A DNA stretch of 38,107 nt from GWF2-43-63 sp964559205 (GTDB lineage: Bacteria > Bacteroidota > Bacteroidia > Bacteroidales > DTU049). This document shows, piece by piece, positions 25,104-33,678 of the stretch (its first letter is position 1; each line of letters begins with the position of its first letter). The position numbers were made by a program, and so were the translations under genes. A model generated the notes under the pieces. That model was not told the DNA's origin, ran no database searches, and saw only the letters and a list, made by a program, of their open reading frames with translations. The stretch is from positions 1-38,107 of the forward strand of contig CAZLHV010000009.1 of the NCBI GenBank assembly GCA_964559205.1, written 5' to 3'.

Positions 25104-27788
25104 ATGCGATTATTACAATTTATCATGCTGCTCATTCTGACCACAGGTTTGATGGCACAGGAGGGGACACTGAACGGGACAGTAAAAGACGATGTGACAC
25201 TGACAGGAATCAGCGACGCAATCGTCAAAATCGATCATCAGACCATGCGCACTGATGCTACAGGTCAGTTTCAGGTCAGACTTCCCTTCGGAAATTATCG
25301 GTATACGGTTGAAGCTGACCTGTATCAGCTTTATTCAGGGGATATAGTGATTGACAGCACAGAGGAACATGTGAGCATCAAGCTCATCAGGCGTTCTGGT
25401 GAAGAAAACAGCGGCATTTCGGAGATCCAGCTCAATGACAGCGAGCTTGATCAGGGAGCTTCCGGTTCACAGGCTGTAAACAGTCTTTTGAATTCAGGAA
25501 ACGATGTTTTTGAGAATTTTGCTTCATTCAGCTGGGGTCCTATGCGATTTCGCACGAGGGGATACGAGAACGGCGGGTCGACCTATCTGAACGGTTTTCC
25601 GATGAATGATCTGGAGACCGGCTTTCAGTCTTATTCGGATTATGGTGGATTGAACCGCGTGGTTCGCTACCGTGAATCTCACGACGGCATCGACCCCGGT
25701 CCTTTCTCTTTTGGCGGTATAGCGGGCACGGCAAACATTCAGGCCACTGCGTCTCAGATAAGAAAGCAGCATCAGGTATCCTATGCAGCTGCCAATCGCT
25801 CATACAACAACCGAGTGATGTACACATATGCCACAGGAATGCAGAACAACGGCTGGGCATTTGCCTTTTCAGCATCGCGTCGCTGGGCTCTCGAAGGCTA
25901 TGTGCCAGGTACATGGTATGATGCTGTAAGTTATTTTGGCTCAGTTGAACGAAAGCTGAATGAGCGGCATATGCTTGGTTTAACTGTCTTTGGTGCCCCT
26001 TACCGTCGCGGCATGCAGGCAGCATCTACACAGGAAGCATATGATCTTGCCGACAACATATACTACAATCCAAACTGGGGGTTTCAGAATGGCGAGATTC
26101 GCAACGCCAGAGTTAGGAAATTTCATCAGCCGTACGCCATTATGAACCACACGTTCAAAATGAGCGAAAAAACAAAGCTGTATACCACAGGTGGTTTTAC
26201 CAAAGGAAGGTTTGGAACAACGCGCCTGAACTGGTATGGCGCCCCTGATCCCCGCCCCGATTACTATCGTTATCTACCCAGCTATCAGAGCGACAGCACC
26301 ATCGCATCATTGGTTACCGATTATTGGGTAAACAATGTAAATGCCCGACAAATTGACTGGGATCAGTTATATCAGGTAAATTATCTCGCCAACATGGTTG
26401 GAGGGCAGGCAAATTACATTATTGAGGAAGCCCGCAAGGACGAAACCCGAATAGCACTTAACTCTTATTTTTTGAGCAACGTTACCGAGAAGTTGCAGTT
26501 AAGCGGCGGGGTAGAGGCAAATTTTCAAACAACCCATTATTTCAAAGTGCTCAGTGATCTGCTGGGGGGTGAATACTGGCTCGATATTGATCAGTTTGCC
26601 GAGCAGGACTTTCCTGGAAACGAGGACATTCTGCAAAACAACATCGACAATCCAAACCGTATTATTGGCGTGGGTGATGAGTTTGGATATAATTACAAGC
26701 TTCACACCAATCAGGCAAAGCTTTGGGGTTTGGGACGGTTCTTTCTTCCGAAATCCGACTTTTATGTATCAGCATTTGTTGGTGGAACCCAGATGTACCG
26801 CGATGGCATTTATCGCAATGGCCGCTATCCAGAAAACTCACTTGGCAAATCAGAGATTAAAACCTTTGTGAATTACGGAATTAAAGCAGGCGTCACTTAT
26901 AAGTATTCCGGAAAGCACTATTTCACAATCAACTCTGCGCTGATGACCAATCCGCCTTTGTCAGGTAACGCCTTTTTATCTCCAAACATCAGCAACCGTT
27001 ATGTTCCTAATCTCGAAAGCTCGATGGTTTTTTCGGGCGATGTGACCTATACCCATAAAGGAGAATTTGTGACTGGCCGCATCACGGCATATCAGACCAA
27101 CTTCTTCAATGAAACAGAGTTGCAAAGTTTTTACCACGATGAGTATCAGACATATGTTTATATGAATCAGACCGGCATCAACAAGTTGCATCAGGGAATT
27201 GAAATCGGCATGGAAGTCAAGGCAAGCAAAACCATTGCAGTTCAGGCCGCAGCAAATCTCGGCAACTATCGGTATATCAGTCGCCCAACGGCTCATATTT
27301 CATTTGACAATCTCTCTCAACCCGATACCACTGAACTCATTTACTCCAAATACTTCTACATTCCCGGTACCCCGCAGGTGGCAGGCAGCATCGGGTTGAA
27401 ATACAATCATCCCAAATATTGGTTTTTCAACATTAACCTGAATTATTTCGATCAGATTTATCTTGATTTCTATCCGGAGCGCCGAACACAAATGGCCATC
27501 GAGAATCTTGGGCCTGGTGATCCGCTCATTGACAGCATCACACGTCAGCAGAAGCTTAACAGCGGCATAACGCTCGATGCTTCCATTGGCAAATCTTGGA
27601 GAATAAAAGGAAAAACCCTAGCCATCAATATTATGGTAAGCAATATTCTGAATAACCGGGAAATGATTACCGGAGGTTTCGAGCAATCGAGATTTGATTT
27701 TGCCACCAAAAACATCGACAAATTCCCGCCAAAATACTACTATGCATACGGCAGAAATTTTCTGGCTATGGTTACTTTCAATTTCTAA
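25104..27788 (+). CDS. TonB-dependent outer-membrane receptor
   Basis: An 894-895-residue outer-membrane receptor, started at the ATG at 25104 (signal peptide MRLLQFIMLLILTTGLMA). The 13 upstream in-frame residues overlap the promoter element and are unlikely to be translated. A carboxypeptidase-regulatory-like domain follows (GTLNGTVKDDVTLTGISDAI). The plug domain is less canonical than in the other two receptors: MRFRTRGYENGGSTYLNGFP and GPFSFGGIAGTANIQ take the places of the usual plug signatures. The barrel ends in an aromatic C-terminus (AYGRNFLAMVTFNF). It lies 15 bases before the DUF5689 lipoprotein gene, which suggests a receptor-lipoprotein pair in one transcript. The ligand is unknown. 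Confidence 0.9.
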   Translation: MRLLQFIMLLILTTGLMAQEGTLNGTVKDDVTLTGISDAIVKIDHQTMRTDATGQFQVRLPFGNYRYTVEADLYQLYSGDIVIDSTEEHVSIKLIRRSGEENSGISEIQLNDSELDQGASGSQAVNSLLNSGNDVFENFASFSWGPMRFRTRGYENGGSTYLNGFPMNDLETGFQSYSDYGGLNRVVRYRESHDGIDPGPFSFGGIAGTANIQATASQIRKQHQVSYAAANRSYNNRVMYTYATGMQNNGWAFAFSASRRWALEGYVPGTWYDAVSYFGSVERKLNERHMLGLTVFGAPYRRGMQAASTQEAYDLADNIYYNPNWGFQNGEIRNARVRKFHQPYAIMNHTFKMSEKTKLYTTGGFTKGRFGTTRLNWYGAPDPRPDYYRYLPSYQSDSTIASLVTDYWVNNVNARQIDWDQLYQVNYLANMVGGQANYIIEEARKDETRIALNSYFLSNVTEKLQLSGGVEANFQTTHYFKVLSDLLGGEYWLDIDQFAEQDFPGNEDILQNNIDNPNRIIGVGDEFGYNYKLHTNQAKLWGLGRFFLPKSDFYVSAFVGGTQMYRDGIYRNGRYPENSLGKSEIKTFVNYGIKAGVTYKYSGKHYFTINSALMTNPPLSGNAFLSPNISNRYVPNLESSMVFSGDVTYTHKGEFVTGRITAYQTNFFNETELQSFYHDEYQTYVYMNQTGINKLHQGIEIGMEVKASKTIAVQAAANLGNYRYISRPTAHISFDNLSQPDTTELIYSKYFYIPGTPQVAGSIGLKYNHPKYWFFNINLNYFDQIYLDFYPERRTQMAIENLGPGDPLIDSITRQQKLNSGITLDASIGKSWRIKGKTLAINIMVSNILNNREMITGGFEQSRFDFATKNIDKFPPKYYYAYGRNFLAMVTFNF

Positions 27789-27803
27789 TGTTTAACGCAA
27801 AAA

Positions 27804-29072
27804 ATGAAACAGCATATGAAAAAAATGATTTTGGGTGCAGCGCTGATGGCTGCCGTCTTCACCGCATGCGTCGATGAAGATTTCGACAAACCGGATCCTA
27901 TCATTCCGGAAGTAGATTTCAACAGCAATGCAACCATTGCTGAACTCAAGGCCATGTATCCCGGAAGTCTTGACAGCATTGAAGCTGACACAATCATTCA
28001 GGGAATTGTTGTGGCCAATGACGAAAGCGGCAACTTTTACAAAACCTTGGTGATTCAGGATGGAACAGCGGGTATTGAATTAAAAATTGACCGATACGAC
28101 ATGTACACCGAATTTAAAGTTGGTCAAAGAGTTTATGTAAAATGCCGTGGTTTGTTTCTGGGTGATTATGGCGGACTGGTTCAGCTTGGATATATTTACA
28201 ACAGCGACATCGGACGTATTCCAGATGTTTTGGTTGATGACCACATTTTCCGTGACAGCTTGCCGGGTATTGCTCCTGCAGCAGCTGTTTTGACCATTCC
28301 GACACTCACCACCGATTACCTTAGCATGCTTGTTCAATTCGACAGCGTGCATTTCACCGATCCTGGTCTTACATTTTCGGAAAGTACCGGCACCACCAAC
28401 AGAACACTCGAAGATGAGTTTGGAAATCAGATTCTTGTTCGCACAAGCAATTATGCAAGTTTTGCTGCCAATGTCATTCCTGACGGAACCGGAAGTATTC
28501 GCGGGATTTTGAGTGTCTATAATGGCGATTATCAGCTTTATCTGCGCGATCTCAACGATCTTGTGAATTGGGACGACCCCACATCGGGCGATTATGTCCT
28601 TTATGAGCGGTTCAGCAGCAATCCAACCGACTGGTTCATCTACAGTGTCGCCTCCACAAAAGACTGGTATTTTAACTCGGCTTATGGGAACATGGCCATT
28701 ACTGGCAGCAGTTCTGATGCAGCCTGCAACGATTACCTCATCAGCCCAGCCTTGAATCTCAGCGGTGTGGCCAATCCTGTTTTGAGTTTCCAGTCATGGA
28801 CCCGTTACACTGATGCAGGATTTGCACAACCGGTCGAAGTGCTTGTTTCAACCAACTACAGCGGCAGTGGTGATCCCACAAGCTCAACCTGGACATCGCT
28901 TTCAGCCACATGGTCCCCCACGGATAGTCAAACATGGACTTCCAGCGGAGACATCAGCCTTAGTGCCTACTCCGGACAAACCATCTATATTGCATTCCGC
29001 TATCGTTCATCAGGCACAGCATCAGGCAGTTATAGCGCCTGGCAAGTCGATGAATTCAAGATAACCAAGTAA
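27804..29072 (+). CDS. DUF5689 surface lipoprotein with a choice-of-anchor J-type domain
   Basis: A 422-residue lipoprotein. The signal peptide (KKMILGAALMAAVFTAC) ends at a TAC lipobox; the ATG at 27804 and the one at 27816 would both work. The first part matches DUF5689, with IAELKAMYPGSLDSIEAD, IIQGIVVANDESGNFYKTLV and FLGDYGGLVQLGYIY; this region reads like an OB-fold. The C-terminal part (about 265-422) is a beta-sandwich of the choice-of-anchor J kind (YERFSSNPTDWFIYSVAS; WQVDEFKITK at the end). It lies directly behind the TonB receptor, in the position a SusD-like partner would occupy, but it is not SusD. A role in holding a ligand for the receptor is inference. A terminator follows 18 bases after the stop. 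Confidence 0.88.
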   Translation: MKQHMKKMILGAALMAAVFTACVDEDFDKPDPIIPEVDFNSNATIAELKAMYPGSLDSIEADTIIQGIVVANDESGNFYKTLVIQDGTAGIELKIDRYDMYTEFKVGQRVYVKCRGLFLGDYGGLVQLGYIYNSDIGRIPDVLVDDHIFRDSLPGIAPAAAVLTIPTLTTDYLSMLVQFDSVHFTDPGLTFSESTGTTNRTLEDEFGNQILVRTSNYASFAANVIPDGTGSIRGILSVYNGDYQLYLRDLNDLVNWDDPTSGDYVLYERFSSNPTDWFIYSVASTKDWYFNSAYGNMAITGSSSDAACNDYLISPALNLSGVANPVLSFQSWTRYTDAGFAQPVEVLVSTNYSGSGDPTSSTWTSLSATWSPTDSQTWTSSGDISLSAYSGQTIYIAFRYRSSGTASGSYSAWQVDEFKITK

Positions 29073-29089
29073 AGGGTTTATCAGGCATC

Positions 29090-29126
29090 AAAAGTCATGT
29101 AGTCATTTGGCTGCATGACTTTTTTT
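29090..29126 (+). terminator. Rho-independent terminator overlapping the pyk promoter
   Basis: A perfect 10-bp outer stem (29090-29099 with 29114-29123), extended by an inner stem with two G-U pairs (29100-29104 with 29109-29113) around a 4-base loop, and a T run to 29126. It ends the receptor/DUF5689 operon. The -33 element of the next promoter begins in its loop. Confidence 0.85.
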
Positions 29127-29135
29127 ATATCTTTG
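29106..29135 (+). promoter_or_regulatory. Promoter of pyk, interleaved with the terminator
   Basis: TTTG at 29106-29109 and TATCTTTG at 29128-29135, 18 bases apart, match both elements of the Bacteroidetes promoter exactly. It ends 15 bases before the ATG at 29151. This is the best promoter in the window. Confidence 0.75.
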
Positions 29136-29150
29136 AACAAAGAATACAGC

Positions 29151-30581
29151 ATGCAAAGCTCAACTTTCAATAGAACAAAAATCATTGCCACAATTGGACC
29201 TGCAAGTTCTTCGCCAGATACACTTCTCGAACTGGCCAGAGCGGGGATGGATGTCTGCCGTCTGAATTTTTCGCATGGGTCCCACGAATCGGTAAAAACC
29301 ATAGTTCAACACATCGTTTCGATTAATGAAAAATACGATATGTCGCTGGCGTTGCTTGCCGACCTGCAAGGACCAAAACTCAGGGTGGGTCAAATGCCAG
29401 ATACCGGGATCCTATTACATGAAGGCAAAGAGGTTTTCATTACAAATCGCGAAATGTCAGGTTCAGAGGAACGCTTTACCCTTCGCTATCCACATCTAAG
29501 CGAAGACCTAAAACCCGGTGAGCGTATTTTACTTGATGATGGGAAATTGGAAGTTGAAATCACAGCGATGGTTGCAGCTGACGAAATCAAGGCAAAAGTG
29601 ATCAGAGGAGGTATCCTCAGATCAAATAAAGGGTTTAATCTGCCTGGTTCCGATATCAGTTTGCCTGCACTTACTGAGAAGGACCTGATTGATTTGGATT
29701 TTGCACTTTCGCTCGGAGTTGACTGGATAGCACTGTCTTTTGTCAGAAGAGCTGACGATGTGGCTGATTTAAAAAACCGTATCAAAAATGCTGGCAGCGA
29801 TGCCAGGGTTATCGCAAAAATCGAAAAGCCGGAAGCAGTTGCCAATCTTGATGAGATTATTGAAGCAGCTGATGGCATCATGATAGCTCGAGGAGACCTG
29901 GGCATCGAGCTTCCTTTACAGGAAGTGCCTGTGCTTCAGAAAAACATCATTCAGAAATGCCTCACATCAGCCAAACCTGTGATTGTGGCTACACAAATGA
30001 TGGAAAGCATGATGGAAAACACCATGCCCAGTCGGGCCGAAGTGAATGATGTGGCCAATGCTGTCATTGACGGGGCAGACGCTGTGATGCTTAGCGGTGA
30101 AACCAGTGTCGGGAAGTTTCCAGTCGAAACCGTTGCCACAATGGATCGAATTATCAATGATGTAGAAAGGGATTCAAGACCGTATGTCCGTGGAACCCAA
30201 CCAAAAGCTTGTGGTATTTCGGGTATTGCTGACGAAATTTGCTACACAGCCACACGAATGAGTGCACACTTAAAGGCAAAAGGCATCGTGGTCATGACAC
30301 AGTCCGGGTCTTCTGCCCTGCGTGTTTCCTCATACCGACCCCGAAGCCATGTTTTCGTTTTCAGTGCAAACAAAAAGCTTCTTCGAACCTTAAGTTTGGT
30401 ATGGGGCATAAAAGGATTTCATTACGACGATTATCACAGTACAGACCAATCCATCACCGACAGTCTGGAAATTCTACGTTTCTGCAATTGTATTGACCAG
30501 GGAGACATACTCATCCATACGGCAAGCATGCCCATCGAAAAACGGGAACGTGCGAATGCCCTGAAAATCAGCGTGGTGTAA
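29151..30581 (+). CDS. pyk: Pyruvate kinase
   Basis: A 476-residue glycolytic enzyme that transfers phosphate from phosphoenolpyruvate to ADP. The start at 29151 (MQSSTFNRTKIIATIGPASS) is preferred to the in-frame ATG at 29115, which lies inside the terminator and promoter. The substrate-binding N-terminus is RLNFSHGSHE. The active-site strand IAKIEKPEAVANLDEI carries the catalytic Lys and metal-binding Glu. Metal-binding MIARGDLGIELP, the loop ATQMMESMMENTMPSRAEV and GADAVMLSGETSVGKFPVE are all present. The C-terminal allosteric domain is complete (IVVMTQSGSSALRVSSYRP). Its stop is 11 bases from the stop of the convergent nitroreductase gene. Confidence 0.97.
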   Translation: MQSSTFNRTKIIATIGPASSSPDTLLELARAGMDVCRLNFSHGSHESVKTIVQHIVSINEKYDMSLALLADLQGPKLRVGQMPDTGILLHEGKEVFITNREMSGSEERFTLRYPHLSEDLKPGERILLDDGKLEVEITAMVAADEIKAKVIRGGILRSNKGFNLPGSDISLPALTEKDLIDLDFALSLGVDWIALSFVRRADDVADLKNRIKNAGSDARVIAKIEKPEAVANLDEIIEAADGIMIARGDLGIELPLQEVPVLQKNIIQKCLTSAKPVIVATQMMESMMENTMPSRAEVNDVANAVIDGADAVMLSGETSVGKFPVETVATMDRIINDVERDSRPYVRGTQPKACGISGIADEICYTATRMSAHLKAKGIVVMTQSGSSALRVSSYRPRSHVFVFSANKKLLRTLSLVWGIKGFHYDDYHSTDQSITDSLEILRFCNCIDQGDILIHTASMPIEKRERANALKISVV

Positions 30582-30592
30582 AACACTTATCC

Positions 30593-31117
30593 CTACTTGA
30601 TTTGATTCCCATACTGCCGATAATGGATTCTGTCGGCTTTAAATCGCTCAGGTATTGGTATTTGCTCAGCTGGAACGCCAATGCAAACGAGACCAACCGG
30701 AACAATTTGAGTCGGCAGGGAATAGAAGTCAGACAAAGCCGCCACTCTTTCCTGACGTGGCCATACACCAAGCCATACCGAACCAAAACCAAGTGCATGG
30801 GTCATCAACAGCATGTTTTGAATGGCAGCGGAACAGTCTGCAAGAATGTATTCAACAGAAGGCTCAATGGATGTATCACCGCAAACCAAAATGGCATGCG
30901 AAGCATTCATAAGCATCTTCCCATAAGGATGAATCTGGCTGAGTCGGATCAGATCTGATCGCTCATTGCTGAATACATAATGCCAAGGTTGCAGGTTTCG
31001 TGCTGAAGGAGCATACATAGCCGCCCGCAAAATCAAGTTAATTTTATCGTCAGAAATGCTTTCACCGGAATATTTCCGGATTGAGCGTCGCTCAAAAATG
31101 GCATTTTCGATTTCCAT
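30593..31117 (-). CDS. Small nitroreductase-family protein
   Basis: A 174-residue FMN-binding oxidoreductase of the nitroreductase superfamily, shorter than the NfsA-like protein at 18675-19430. It shows IFERRSIRKYSGESISDDKI, YAPSARNLQPWHYVF, the central ADCSAAIQNMLLMTHALGFG, and GLVCIGVPAEQIPIPERF near the end. The substrate is unknown; relatives reduce nitro compounds, quinones or flavins, and some have no known substrate. The gene is convergent with pyk, with only 11 bases between stops and no clear hairpin. No TAnnTTTG element lies near its start. Confidence 0.92.
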   Translation of the reverse strand: MEIENAIFERRSIRKYSGESISDDKINLILRAAMYAPSARNLQPWHYVFSNERSDLIRLSQIHPYGKMLMNASHAILVCGDTSIEPSVEYILADCSAAIQNMLLMTHALGFGSVWLGVWPRQERVAALSDFYSLPTQIVPVGLVCIGVPAEQIPIPERFKADRIHYRQYGNQIK

Positions 31118-31190
31118 GATTTATTTTGATGTGAATGAATAATCCGCGAAAGTTTCATGAATGATATCGCTCAATAACAAGCGCAGGCTC

Positions 31191-31697
31191 TTACACTCCC
31201 ATCAGTTGCCTGATGAGTTCTATCCCGCGGTTTGTCGGATCAGTTTTCTTCAACTGCATCCGGATTCCATCGGCTTCAACCGTATGATAATCAGGTCCAT
31301 ACCACTTGCGGGTGTTCATGTCGATAAAGAAAACTGAGAAAACTTCTCCCCCCAATGCATTTCTTCCTGACAAAGAAGTGAGTGAGAGGCTTTGCTGGCA
31401 AAACCCATCTGAAGAAGCAAAAACCGAAACAACATGTGGGACAACAAATCTTAACGCTCTGGGAAGTTTGTAACTGGCAGACACATGTTTCCGCGCAGCT
31501 TCATGGGCAGCTCTGCAATAGGATTCATGGAATGAAATTTCGGTACCCAGATGTACAAAAAAATGATCCCGGCCAAGCATATTGAACCGGCGCTCGGCAT
31601 AAAGATCGGCCTTAAATGCACCAAACGTAGCATTTTCAGTCAGTGAAAAAGGCTTCTTCTGGCTTTGAAAAAAATGAACAAAATCAAGGACATCCAT
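31191..31697 (-). CDS. Unidentified 168-residue protein
   Basis: A 168-residue protein that I do not recognise. It has no signal peptide or membrane helix, so it is probably cytoplasmic. Landmarks are an aromatic N-terminus (MDVLDFVHFFQSQKKPFSL), a repeated His-Phe pattern (MLGRDHFFVHLGTEISFHES), a helical middle with Cys (YCRAAHEAARKHVSAS), and two beta strands (LPRALRFVVPHVVSVFASSD, EVFSVFFIDMNT). It reads as a compact alpha/beta domain. An exact TAnnTTTG element lies 21 bases upstream, and base composition matches the neighbours, so I consider the gene real. Confidence 0.7.
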   Translation of the reverse strand: MDVLDFVHFFQSQKKPFSLTENATFGAFKADLYAERRFNMLGRDHFFVHLGTEISFHESYCRAAHEAARKHVSASYKLPRALRFVVPHVVSVFASSDGFCQQSLSLTSLSGRNALGGEVFSVFFIDMNTRKWYGPDYHTVEADGIRMQLKKTDPTNRGIELIRQLMGV

Positions 31698-31718
31698 TTG
31701 AAAATAAGTTTAGCAAAG

Positions 31719-31726
31719 CAAAAATA
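31719..31726 (-). promoter_or_regulatory. -7 promoter element of the 168-residue protein gene
   Basis: Minus-strand TATTTTTG, an exact TAnnTTTG match 21 bases before the ATG at 31697. No good -33 element. The 268-base gap 31698-31965 otherwise holds only this site and the element at 31942-31949; I see no gene in it. Confidence 0.45.
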
Positions 31727-31941
31727 AGCAATGTTTTCGAAAAATCATTAACACAGCCCATGCATCAAAAAGCAAGTCAATTCATGATTATAATTTCTGT
31801 GAGACCTAGATTTGCAATGAAATGTTCAATAAATAAACCAGAGGAACAATCGAAAAAATAAGTCACATTAACATGACATATTTGGTGTGTCTTGCTGATA
31901 AACCGCAAGAAAAGCATCTTCCCCCTTTTGGCAGAAATTCA

Positions 31942-31949
31942 TAGCTTTG
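31942..31949 (+). promoter_or_regulatory. -7 promoter element of the wbp/polysaccharide operon
   Basis: TAGCTTTG followed by C, an exact TAnnTTTG match, ending 16 bases before the ATG at 31966. A TTTG at 31927-31930 is too close to serve as the -33 element. Because all following genes are tightly packed, this is probably the promoter of the whole block to the window edge. Confidence 0.5.
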
Positions 31950-31965
31950 CAACAAATTATTGCAC

Positions 31966-33096
31966 ATGAAACCCATCAGGATGGTTGACCTTGCTGGTCA
32001 GTACGAAAAAATCAAACCCGAAATTGACGCTTCAATTCACGAAGTGCTCGACAGTACAGCATTTATCAATGGACCCGCTGTCCAACGATTTCAAAAAAGT
32101 CTCGAGCAATATCTTGGCGTGAAACACGTCATTCCCTGTGCCAACGGCACCGACGCCCTTCAGGTAGCCATGATGGCTCTGGGTCTGAAACCCGGCGATG
32201 AAGTCATCACAGCTTCGTTCACATTTATTGCCACTGCCGAAGTCATTGCCCTGCTTGGTCTGACGCCGGTACTTGTGGACGTTGAGCGCGACACCATGAA
32301 CATTTCGGTAGATGCCATTCGCAAGGCAATTACACCAAAAACAAAAGCCATTGTTCCGGTACACCTGTTCGGGCAATCAGCACCCATGGAAGACATTATG
32401 GCTCTTGCCGCCGAACATCATTTGTATGTCATTGAGGATGCCTGCCAGAGCATTGGTTCAGATTATATTTTCAACGATGGCCATACAGAAAAGACGGGTG
32501 CCATCGGACATGTCGGCTGTACCAGCTTTTTCCCCTCTAAGAATTTGGGTTGCTATGGCGATGGTGGTGCCATTTTCACCAACGATGATGCACTGGCCGA
32601 AACGTTAAGGGTGGTGGTTAACCATGGGATGAAAGTGCGTTACTACCACGATGAGATCGGTGTAAACAGTCGCCTCGACAGCATTCAGGCTGCGGTACTC
32701 GATATCAAATTAAAACACCTTGATGAGTATATCGATGCACGCCGTCGCGCTGCAGCGGTCTATGATAAAGCCCTTGGAGGTCATTCAAAGCTGCTGATTC
32801 CTTTTCGATATGAAAAGTCGCGTCACGTCTTCCATCAATACACGCTGGTGGCACAAGGCTTTGATCGAAATGCCCTCATCGCCTTTTTGCAGGAAAAAGG
32901 AATCCCGGCCATGATTTATTATCCTGTGCCCCTCCACATGCAAAAAGCCTACATTGATCCGCGATACAAGGAAGGCGACTTTCCAAATACCGAGTGGCTG
33001 TCGGCAAACGTATTTTCACTGCCGATGCACACCGAACTCGACGACGAACAATTGAACCACATCACAGGAAGCATACTCGAATTCATCAATCGTTAA
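31966..33096 (+). CDS. wbpE: WbpE-type UDP-sugar 3-aminotransferase (DegT/DnrJ/EryC1/StrS family)
   Basis: A 376-residue PLP enzyme expected to transaminate the 3-keto form of UDP-GlcNAcA to the 3-amino sugar, using glutamate. The start at 31966 (MKPIRMVDLAGQYEKIKPEI) is an ATG; a TTG two codons earlier is less likely. Family landmarks are IPCANGTDALQVAMMALGL, ITASFTFIATAEVIALLG, PVHLFGQSAPMEDI, YVIEDACQSIG and the PLP lysine at Lys192 in SFFPSKNLGCYGDGG. The specific assignment rests on the neighbours: the acetyltransferase, 3-dehydrogenase and 6-dehydrogenase of the same pathway follow directly. Alone, the sequence would only say sugar aminotransferase. Confidence 0.9.
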   Translation: MKPIRMVDLAGQYEKIKPEIDASIHEVLDSTAFINGPAVQRFQKSLEQYLGVKHVIPCANGTDALQVAMMALGLKPGDEVITASFTFIATAEVIALLGLTPVLVDVERDTMNISVDAIRKAITPKTKAIVPVHLFGQSAPMEDIMALAAEHHLYVIEDACQSIGSDYIFNDGHTEKTGAIGHVGCTSFFPSKNLGCYGDGGAIFTNDDALAETLRVVVNHGMKVRYYHDEIGVNSRLDSIQAAVLDIKLKHLDEYIDARRRAAAVYDKALGGHSKLLIPFRYEKSRHVFHQYTLVAQGFDRNALIAFLQEKGIPAMIYYPVPLHMQKAYIDPRYKEGDFPNTEWLSANVFSLPMHTELDDEQLNHITGSILEFINR

Positions 33097-33099
33097 GCC

Positions 33100-33678
33100 A
33101 TGGCCGAATATTTTGTTCACGAAAGCAGTTATGTTGATGACGGTTGCGAGATTGGTGCCGGATCAAAAATATGGCATTTTTCACACATCATGAGCAACTG
33201 CATCATTGGCGAGCGCTGCAACATCGGTCAAAACGTTGTGATATCACCCGGTGTGAAACTTGGCAACAATGTCAAGATCCAGAACAATGTTTCGGTATAT
33301 ACCGGTGTGATTTGTGAAGATGACGTGTTTTTAGGTCCCAGCATGGTATTTACCAACATTTCGAATCCGCGCAGTGCAGTGATTCGCCGCGACCAGTATC
33401 AGGAAACGCTGGTCCGTCGCGGAGCTTCCATCGGAGCAAATGCCACCATTGTTTGCGGGAATAGCATAGGCGAGTATGCACTGATTGGTGCTGGTGCAGT
33501 TGTCACCAAAGATGTTCCGGCATTTGCACTGGTGGTTGGTAACCCGGCTCGACAGATTGGCTGGGTCAGTGAATACGGCCACAGACTTAGTTTTGATGAT
33601 GATCACTTGGCCGTGTGTCCCGAAAGCGGTGACCGATACCGACTTGAAAGCGGAAAAGTTCATAAATTTGCCTCATGA
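33100..33678 (+). CDS. wbpD: WbpD-type UDP-3-amino-sugar N-acetyltransferase
   Basis: A 192-residue left-handed beta-helix (hexapeptide repeat) acetyltransferase expected to acetylate the 3-amino group with acetyl-CoA, giving UDP-GlcNAc3NAcA. Repeats run through about residues 15-150 (IGERCNIGQNVVISPGVKLG, NNVKIQNNVSVYTGVICEDD). The insertion FTNISNPRSAVIRRDQYQET and the tail GNPARQIGWVSEYGHRL are typical of the WbpD/WlbB group. A short C-terminal extension with CPESGDRYRLESGKV follows. It starts 3 bases after the aminotransferase stop and its stop overlaps the next start as ATGA. Confidence 0.93.
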   Translation: MAEYFVHESSYVDDGCEIGAGSKIWHFSHIMSNCIIGERCNIGQNVVISPGVKLGNNVKIQNNVSVYTGVICEDDVFLGPSMVFTNISNPRSAVIRRDQYQETLVRRGASIGANATIVCGNSIGEYALIGAGAVVTKDVPAFALVVGNPARQIGWVSEYGHRLSFDDDHLAVCPESGDRYRLESGKVHKFAS

